From: Candidatus Zixiibacteriota bacterium
GTDB taxonomy: Bacteria; Zixibacteria; MSB-5A5; GN15; PGXB01
DNA: 18,747 nt
Reading direction: 5' to 3'
Assembly (NCBI GenBank): GCA_030591405.1
Contig: JAUVBC010000006.1
Coordinates: 1 to 18,747, forward strand
Part shown: positions 1 to 5,054 of the stretch, piece after piece
How the letters are laid out: every line of letters starts with the position of its first letter
Numbering within the stretch: the stretch's first letter is position 1
Notes under the pieces: generated by a model
What the model saw: only the letters and a program-made list of their open reading frames with translations
Databases searched by the model: none
Told to the model about the DNA's origin: nothing
Translations under genes and position numbers: made by a program

Positions 1-1
1 T

Positions 2-79
2 AACCGTCAACGCCGTCATTCGACACTGGGTTACAAAAGCCCACTTGACTTCGAGCGACGGCAAACCCTATCTTCTTAA
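2..79 (+). CDS. IS3-family transposase OrfB (DDE integrase type), C-terminal end only
   Basis: Reading from base 2 gives NRQRRHSTLGYKSPLDFE followed by RRQTLSS and a stop at 77-79. The run YNxxRxHSxLGYxSPxxFE is the hallmark C-terminus of the rve-type DDE transposase (OrfB) of the IS3 family, just past the catalytic glutamate. In intact elements OrfB is made by a programmed -1 frameshift from OrfA and catalyses copy-out/paste-in transposition. Only about 25 residues are present because the window cuts the gene, so integrity of the catalytic core is unknown. Assignment to the family is secure; assignment to a particular IS is not possible. Confidence 0.8.
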   Translation, partial: NRQRRHSTLGYKSPLDFERRQTLSS

Positions 80-81
80 CA

Positions 82-106
82 TGTCCGTTTTATCGGGGGA
101 AGATCA
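82..106 (+). repeat. Right terminal inverted repeat of the IS3-like element
   Basis: The 25 bp from TGTCCGTTTTATC to AAGATCA start two bases after the OrfB stop codon and end in CA, as IS3-family right ends do. The other copy is outside the window, so the repeat is inferred from its position, its ending and the breakpoint in the recombinase frame. Confidence 0.6.
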
Positions 107-814
107 TTTCGTCCGTTAATACTTTCGATTTAAGATTATCTATGATAATCCCTTCAATCCTATCTTTATTAATCATCTTAGCGCTACATGCGGTTTTGCC
201 TTTTCTGATAGAATTATTACAGGAATAATAATGGAATTGTCCTGATTTTGCAGAACCTCCTTGCAATGCATAACCGCACTCTCCACAATAAATCAGACCT
301 GACAATAAATAGGGTGAATTTAAAGTTCTTGGCTTACACTCTTTAGGGCTTCTATCCCTTATCATATCTTGAATCTGTTTGAATACCTGATTTTCAATAA
401 TAGCCGGATAGTTATTTTCAACTCTTAAAGTCTCCATAGTTGGATCTGATTTACCCCAAACTAAGGTTCCGATATAAACTTCATTACGAAGTATATACAG
501 AACAATGTTCTTGGACCATTTCTTATTGCGATTTGTCTTTATGCCTTTAGCATTAAGTTTTTCGGCAATTTCTTTTGCCCCTAATCCCGATAATGCCATT
601 TTGAAGATTTTTTCAATAATTGGGGCAAAATCCAGATCAATTACCAGTGTTTTCTTTTGGGCGCGGCCAGCACCAATTTTCTTGGTCTTATATCCTACTG
701 GCGGAATGCTTCCAGTATAAAATCCTCGACTGGCACTTTCTCTCATTCCGCGTTTTGTGTCTTGAGCCAGATTGGCCGAATAGAACTCATCAATAACTTC
801 GATTATACCTTCAA

Positions 815-846
815 GGAGGCCGCGAGTTCGAGTCTCGTCAACCCCG
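815..846 (+). other. tRNA 3'-end remnant (T-arm plus acceptor 3' strand), probable attachment-site half
   Basis: A T-stem GCGAG (822-826), 7-base T-loop TTCGAGT (827-833) and T-stem CTCGT (834-838, one G-T pair) are followed by a 7-base acceptor strand CAACCCC and a G at the discriminator position (846). Nothing to the left resembles the D-arm, anticodon arm or 5' acceptor strand; recombinase coding sequence begins there instead. It is therefore only a fragment, of the kind left where an integrase gene ends against a tRNA target. The isoacceptor cannot be determined from this piece. Confidence 0.55.
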
Positions 847-869
847 CTTATTTTGTCAATAGCAAGAAC
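837..869. repeat. 33-bp direct repeat, copy 1 (tRNA 3' end plus recombinase tail codons)
   Basis: This block matches 14675-14707 in the same orientation at 29 of 33 positions. The first 13 and the last 13 bases are identical, and all four differences lie in the 7 bases between. On the minus strand it encodes VLAIDKISGVD, the end of the recombinase tail. It behaves like one end of an integrated element. Confidence 0.7.
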
Positions 870-1295
870 TTCCTCCGAAGTTCTTTTTTTGTTATCCAGA
901 GGAAAAGTATAGTGCACAACAACTTGTGGGTACTCATACTCTATTCTGTTGATAAATGATTTTAGGAAATTTTTTCTTTCAAAGAATCTGCCTTTAAGTA
1001 ATAATGACTTTAGATCAGTAACATAAGATATTAACTGTGTCTTTCCGATTGAAATCTGGGAAGAATACCTATCTTGCTTAAAACGTAATTCGTTAATCCC
1101 TTGACGCAATTCATCGGCCTCAGATTTGTATTTTCTTAAACGTGGAGCAAGATCATCAAATGTAAAACTGCTGGTTTCGATAGTATTATAAAGCTTGTCA
1201 ATTCTGGATTCAGTTTTGATTAATTGCTTTGACAGAGCTTTGATTTTCTCATCAATATTCATACCCTGTTTACTTATTTCTTTATTCGTAAGCAA

Positions 1296-1717
1296 AAGTA
1301 GCTCTGACAGATTCCTCTCTGAATCACCAAATCTACCAAACTACATCTTAACTTCAAGTCCAATTTGTCCGGATTGGTCTGAAACGACACAACCTTGATG
1401 TTTCAAGTGAAAGCTAATTTGGCTTTGTTTCGCAAAAACAATGTAAAATTGGGAATCTGAGGAATCCTCTCTTACATGAGGCGAGACTAGCTCGGGGTGA
1501 TATTAGGGCCGCAATTGATGCCTGAGGTTTCTTACTCGTATTTGATCCATTGGTTTTCGTCAATTTTAAAAACACCCACCTGAATTTATCCTTCTCGAAA
1601 GAAAAGCCTTTTTATTGCGATGAAATAAAACCGAGTTTTCTCAAATATTAAACAAACTACTTATAAAATCTAAATAAAAGGTTTGTATTCTGCCGGTGAT
1701 GATTCAAGGTAACTTAT
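1296..1717. other. Gene-poor stretch between recombinase remnant and small ORF
   Basis: The recombinase frame continues open on the minus strand from 1295 up to an in-frame TAG at 1341-1343; its first recognisable residues (NLSELLLL) are at about 1301-1320. Beyond 1343 I find no frame of convincing length, no tRNA and no hairpin terminator on either strand. It is probably decayed mobile-element sequence. Confidence 0.4.
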
Positions 1718-1921
1718 ATGTACTTAATTGGAAAGGGAAAGGTCATGATTGATTCAAACTTACAGTGGCTTAAAGCTCTTAATATCGAACGTAAACGTTG
1801 GCCGTTATACAAACTTCAAGGACTGCCATCTCACCGATTTTTGGAAGTGGTCGGCAATATTCTCAAAAAGCAAGATATAGTATTTCTGTCAGATACGAAA
1901 AAAAAATTGGGCGTTCGTTAG
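1718..1921 (+). CDS. Small hypothetical protein, 58-67 residues
   Basis: I do not recognise this product. It is short, basic and lacks a signal peptide or membrane segment. Two starts are possible. The ATG at 1718 has no clear ribosome site. The ATG at 1745 (protein MIDSNLQWLKALNIERKRWP...) follows a purine-rich GGGAAAGG and is the better candidate, giving 58 residues. It sits alone on the plus strand between the recombinase wreckage and a convergent response regulator gene, so context does not help. It could equally be a chance frame or a relic of a larger gene from the mobile region. Confidence 0.3.
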   Translation: MYLIGKGKVMIDSNLQWLKALNIERKRWPLYKLQGLPSHRFLEVVGNILKKQDIVFLSDTKKKLGVR

Positions 1922-1961
1922 GTAAATAGTAATATAGATATGGATTAAGTTTTCATAGCTA

Positions 1962-2657
1962 TTAAATCTGTTTCTCATTAAGACGATATCCAACACCACG
2001 GACAGTCTCGATATATCTTCCCGCTTTTCCGAGTTTTTTCCGCAATCCGACAAAATGGACGTCTATTGACCTATCAGTGACAATATAGCTACTGTCGTGC
2101 AAAGCGTTAATCAATTGTTCGCGGTCAAAAACCCATCCTTTTCTGCTGGCCAATATCTGCAAAAGTTTAAATTCTGTCGAAGTTAAAGATACCGGCTGAT
2201 CGGCAACAAAAACCTCATGACGGCCCGGATCAAGAGTAATGTCATAGATCTTTATAATTTTGTCATTAGAAAAACTCTTATCACCGTCCTGCCTTAATGC
2301 TTTTCGAATTCTTGCAATTAAAATTTTTGTGCTAAACGGTTTGCTAATATAGTCGTTGGCGCCAAGCTCCAACCCGGTGACAATATCGGATTCAGAATCT
2401 TTGGCTGTCAGCATAATTATAGGCAAATTAACCAAGGCGGAATCGTGCCTGATCTGTCGGCAGACCTCAAATCCATCGATACCGGGAAGCATTAAATCGA
2501 GAATGACCAAGTCCGGTTTTGATTTATATATCATATCAAGCCCATCTTCGCCGGATATGGCAAATTGAACCTTGTATCTTTCTTTCTGAAGATTAAACTT
2601 TAGAATGTCAAAGATATCCTTTTCATCTTCAATTATCAGAATCGTTTCATTGGGCAT
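1962..2657 (-). CDS. PhoB/OmpR-family response regulator (orphan)
   Basis: A 231-residue DNA-binding response regulator of normal family length. The receiver domain (about residues 4-120) has the acidic pair E10/D11, phospho-acceptor D54 in VILDLMLPG, T84 and K106 (SKPF). The C-terminal winged helix (about 135-228) has LTSTEFKLLQILA, the recognition-helix region DRSIDVHFVGLRKKLG and the wing IETVRGVGYRL, the PhoB/PhoP pattern. Phosphorylation by a partner kinase should promote dimerisation on tandem direct repeats. No histidine kinase gene follows it, unlike typical phoB-phoR pairs. The ATG at 2657 has an AAGGAAG ribosome site about 9 bases upstream. Three TGTTAA repeats (plus-strand reading) at 11-bp spacing lie just upstream, suggesting autoregulation. 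The subfamily is firm; the phosphate signal is inferred from the box type, so no gene symbol is given. Confidence 0.92.
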   Translation of the reverse strand: MPNETILIIEDEKDIFDILKFNLQKERYKVQFAISGEDGLDMIYKSKPDLVILDLMLPGIDGFEVCRQIRHDSALVNLPIIMLTAKDSESDIVTGLELGANDYISKPFSTKILIARIRKALRQDGDKSFSNDKIIKIYDITLDPGRHEVFVADQPVSLTSTEFKLLQILASRKGWVFDREQLINALHDSSYIVTDRSIDVHFVGLRKKLGKAGRYIETVRGVGYRLNEKQI

Positions 2658-2683
2658 ATATAACCGCTTCCTTAAAATTCATC

Positions 2684-2689
2684 ATTATA
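2684..2689 (-). promoter_or_regulatory. Probable -10 element of the response regulator gene
   Basis: A perfect TATAAT reads on the minus strand. It lies 15 bp downstream of the nearest half-site of the 11-bp direct repeats (2705-2710), which would then occupy the -35 position, as in activator-dependent PhoB/PhoP promoters. There is no separate good -35 hexamer. Confidence 0.5.
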
Positions 2690-2704
2690 TATTAAAGAAA
2701 AAAT

Positions 2705-2732
2705 TGTTAAGAAAATGTTAAGAGCATGTTAA
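2705..2732 (-). promoter_or_regulatory. Pho-box-like operator: three TTAACA repeats at exact 11-bp spacing
   Basis: On the minus strand TTAACA occurs at 2732-2727, 2721-2716 and 2710-2705, each followed by a 5-bp spacer, and two of the 11-bp units end in TC. Direct TTAACA-type repeats with an 11-bp period are the known binding arrangement for PhoP of Gram-positives and, with other hexamers, for PhoB. The array sits 48-75 bp upstream of the ATG of a PhoB-type regulator and overlaps its -35 position, so autoregulation is the likely role. Confidence 0.65.
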
Positions 2733-2785
2733 ATATCTATTTATTTTTAATTTTCATTTATAATTGAAATTCTTCAGAGATTTAC

Positions 2786-2820
2786 AAAAAAAGGCCAGGT
2801 AGATCGATTGACTACCTGGC
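2786..2820 (-). terminator. Rho-independent terminator after the dockerin beta-helix gene
   Basis: A perfect 9-bp stem (GCCAGGTAG with CTACCTGGC, 2794-2802 and 2812-2820) with a 9-base loop is followed on the minus strand by seven T residues (2792-2786). It lies about 40 bp after the stop codon of the dockerin protein and separates that gene from the response regulator promoter. Confidence 0.85.
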
Positions 2821-2861
2821 TACATGCAGTGAAGCAGTTGAGAGGGAAGTTTTTGATATTT

Positions 2862-4673
2862 TTAGAAGCAGATCGGAGCCGGACCGCTCTTATATTTAAA
2901 ATTAATCAAATACACGACATCAAGAATATTTGTTCCGTTATCCTTGTTGACATCGCCAACCTGGAGCGGATAAATGCCAGCGCCGCCCTTATATTTATAA
3001 TTAATCAAATATACGACATCCAAGATATTAATACTATTATCAATATTGACATCACCACAGATATAAGGCGTAATACCCCTTTCCCAAAGATGGGTCCAAC
3101 CACGAATCCAGAGAGGATCAAGGTTGTTTTCGGTTGCCGGACCAAAAGCTCCTCTGTAGTCAACAACGTCAAAATAACTACTAGGATCGGTATCTGCTAA
3201 CTGAGGATCATATTGCGGCGGCCATGTCGGGCTGCAAAATGGAGGGCATTGTGTAAAGGAATAATCGGGAGCCGGATCAATGACTTCGTTGGCAGGATCA
3301 ACGACATATCTGGGGTCGAAACGTGAACCATTGATATCCCAATCGCCCCACCAGTATTCATTGAGGTGATCATTACCCGGATCACCAGAAAACCGGTTGG
3401 TAAGACCATGAAAACCAATTGCTCCATCAAAGTAATTGGTAACATATTCCTGGGATCCGCCAATACCACCATTTTTGATAACACTGGCTTTGGTTCCGGA
3501 CCAATTGCCCATATCCACAATCAGGTTATCATAGAAACTAATATTGCCCTGACGAAGCATCCATTCCGAATCTTTGGTCGGATCAGGACCGACATTTTCA
3601 AGCTGTTGGATGAAATCAGCTGTTCCCTTAGTGAATATTGAATTTACATATTGGCCGCCATTGTTGTCACGCATGGCAAAAATTCCTGAATTACCACCAG
3701 CTACCATATCAGGACCACCGCCAACATAAGTAGCGTTATAAATAATCGGAATGGCATACGGCTCACCATCTTCAGGACTGGTACCACCATCATGCTCACC
3801 ATTTTTATCCCCGGCATCGGTCGTATAGATTGACAGCCAGAACTGGTTCAATCCGCGCCAACCTTCATCGTAGTCAAAACAATCATCGGCACCATAGGCT
3901 ACGACCATATATTTACAGCCAACCGTCCCACCAAAAAATTCGTAACCATCATCTTCATTAGCATAAACTTCACAATGGTCAACAACAGTGCTGTATCCAA
4001 CTGCACCGAAGGAGATACCATTGATTTCGTTGGCCGAACTGATGGCATGGCCGCCATGTCTGAGCGACAAATATTGATATTCTCCGGAATAGTCGGCATC
4101 ATCGCAATTTCCGGCGATATCGGTACATCCATAGAGACCATAATAAACGGTTTCAAGTCCTTCAATCTGGCCCTCGGCAGATTTTCCGCCGCCGGCACTG
4201 TTTGTTTCGGCGTAACCACAAATTATAAGGCCACCCCACAAGCCTCTGGAATTATAGGGTATGTCATAAGGATCACACATGTCATCTCCGTAGGCCGTCA
4301 TAACGATCGGTTCGGTCTCGGTTCCACTCATGTGTGCTACGCCACCGCGGGCGACAACAATAGCGCCAATATCGGTAGCGTATTCAGAGTGAAGATCGGA
4401 ATAATCAAGGGGAGCACCCCAGAATACGGTTCCCGGCTCAACTGTGATTTCGCAGCCATCATCGACAACGCAGTGCCCAACCAGGACATAAAGGGTGTCT
4501 GAATAAAAGGTTCTGCTTGAACCCGGGGTATTACTTCCGCCAGTCATGTCATATTCCGGGTACCCAAACACTTCAACAGTAGCATCATATTGGCAGTCAC
4601 TCGGCCAACTCCAAGCTGAAAATGGTGCCGCAATTATGAGCAGAGTAAGAATGAGTGTTAATTTGCGAAACAT
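2862..4673 (-). CDS. Secreted beta-helix protein with C-terminal type I-like dockerin
   Basis: A 603-residue exported protein. Residues 1-22 form a Sec signal peptide (MFRKLTLILTLLIIAAPFSA). Residues about 30-530 are a right-handed beta-helix-like body with the family motifs RGLWGGLIICG, EINGISFGAVG, DDGYEFFGGTV, DDCFDYDEGWRG and GEHDGGTSPEDG. Many cysteines suggest disulfides outside the cytoplasm. Residues 539-603 hold two dockerin half-repeats, DVNIDNSINILDVVYLIN and DVNKDNGTNILDVVYLIN, with calcium-ligand spacing DxNxDxxxNxxD. Dockerins normally dock onto cohesins; no cohesin gene is visible here. The body is paralogous to the lipoprotein at 8269-9669. A GGAGGAA ribosome site precedes the ATG at 4673. 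The gene lies after TonB receptor 1 but behind that gene's terminator, so it probably has its own promoter. The body's biochemical function is unknown; similar proteins are often labelled as T9SS-target proteins or, misleadingly, as multidrug transporters. Confidence 0.85.
   Translation of the reverse strand: MFRKLTLILTLLIIAAPFSAWSWPSDCQYDATVEVFGYPEYDMTGGSNTPGSSRTFYSDTLYVLVGHCVVDDGCEITVEPGTVFWGAPLDYSDLHSEYATDIGAIVVARGGVAHMSGTETEPIVMTAYGDDMCDPYDIPYNSRGLWGGLIICGYAETNSAGGGKSAEGQIEGLETVYYGLYGCTDIAGNCDDADYSGEYQYLSLRHGGHAISSANEINGISFGAVGYSTVVDHCEVYANEDDGYEFFGGTVGCKYMVVAYGADDCFDYDEGWRGLNQFWLSIYTTDAGDKNGEHDGGTSPEDGEPYAIPIIYNATYVGGGPDMVAGGNSGIFAMRDNNGGQYVNSIFTKGTADFIQQLENVGPDPTKDSEWMLRQGNISFYDNLIVDMGNWSGTKASVIKNGGIGGSQEYVTNYFDGAIGFHGLTNRFSGDPGNDHLNEYWWGDWDINGSRFDPRYVVDPANEVIDPAPDYSFTQCPPFCSPTWPPQYDPQLADTDPSSYFDVVDYRGAFGPATENNLDPLWIRGWTHLWERGITPYICGDVNIDNSINILDVVYLINYKYKGGAGIYPLQVGDVNKDNGTNILDVVYLINFKYKSGPAPICF
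2880..3060 (-). repeat. Two tandem dockerin repeat units within the beta-helix gene
   Basis: The two dockerin half-repeats are encoded by near-identical stretches about 102 bp (34 codons) apart, sharing the AATCAAATAYACGACATC core on the plus strand. The close DNA similarity points to a recent duplication or strong constraint on this calcium-binding module. Confidence 0.6.
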
Positions 4674-5054
4674 TTTGTTCCTCCAAAATGAATTAAAAAA
4701 GAGTTTTTTTCATTGGTAAGTTATACTGGTTAGTTCGATACTGTTATACTCTTCAATCCTCCACCGGTTTAAATGTTAACTCCCTACCTTTACTATCTTT
4801 TGGCTCTCTAACATGACATAATTGATACATCACGCGCTCACACTGCATCAAAAATGTCAAGAGGATTATAAAATAGGCTTGTTTGATTAATATGATGAAC
4901 AAGTTAGAATTCTATTAAAGTTACGGAAAGTACTGCTAACTTGTAGTCTGACCGGTTATGAAGCTTCAAAAACTGCCGTTTTTTTTAAAAAAGCTGCCCT
5001 CTTCAAAATCATTTTGAGGAGGGCAGTCTATTTATAAACTTATGGTTCTGTGGT
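4674..5054. other. Intergenic region between TonB receptor 1 and the dockerin gene
   Basis: It contains the TonB receptor 1 terminator (4981-5026) and, downstream on the minus strand, about 300 bp that must hold the promoter of the dockerin gene. I see a GGAGGAA ribosome site just before 4673 but no convincing -35/-10 pair. Two half-sites, TTAATA and CTAACT, at 11-bp spacing (minus strand, about 4919-4902) weakly resemble the operator boxes of the neighbouring genes. Confidence 0.4.
4981..5026 (-). terminator. Rho-independent terminator after TonB receptor 1
   Basis: A long stem (CTGCCCTCTTCAAAAT with ATTTTGAGGAGGGCAG, 4994-5009 and 5011-5026, one wobble pair) is followed on the minus strand by GCTTTTTT. 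It starts about 29 bp after the receptor stop codon. The plus-strand side also carries T residues (TCTATTTAT), but no plus-strand gene ends here. Confidence 0.85.

Larger units (their letters stand above)
1..106 (+). mobile_element. 3' end of an IS3-family insertion sequence
   Basis: The segment holds the last codons of an IS3-type OrfB transposase followed directly by a terminal-repeat-like sequence ending in CA at 106. The recombinase reading frame on the other strand is normal up to position 107 and then changes into peptide MIFPR and a stop, all encoded by the IS end. This places the insertion boundary at 106/107. The left part of the element lies outside the window, so its length, its other repeat and the target duplication cannot be seen. 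Confidence 0.75.
90..1295 (-). pseudogene. Large serine recombinase, broken and in permuted order (C-terminal part, then middle part)
   Basis: Large serine recombinases integrate and excise phages and islands. They normally run: catalytic resolvase domain, recombinase domain, zinc ribbon, coiled coil, C-terminal tail. This frame has a different order. Residues 1-150 are a coiled coil and tail (LKSFINRIEY, VVVHYTFPLD). Residues 151-158 (GVDETRTR) are encoded by a tRNA-like fragment. Residues 159-395 begin with LLEGIIEVIDEFYS, which normally follows the catalytic domain, and continue through the recombinase domain (PPVGYK, EIAEKLNAKGI) and a zinc ribbon with C337, C340, C359 and C370. No catalytic serine domain is present. 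The last residues (MIFPR) come from the inserted IS. The start taken here is a TTG at 1295; the frame stays open to 1340, and NLSELLLL just upstream also fits the family. I regard this as a dead remnant of one or two recombinase genes rather than a working enzyme. Confidence 0.8.

Noticed and set aside
815..846. A complete tRNA gene
   Set aside because: Only the T-arm and the 3' acceptor strand can be folded; no D-arm, anticodon arm or 5' acceptor strand lies to the left.
2862..4673. Annotation as a multidrug transporter
   Set aside because: The protein has a signal peptide, many cysteines and a dockerin and no transmembrane helices after the signal; it is an exported soluble protein.
4902..4919. 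A fourth Pho-box-like site for the dockerin gene
   Set aside because: Only two degenerate half-sites (TTAATA, CTAACT) at 11-bp spacing, more than 200 bp from the start codon; too weak in AT-rich sequence.
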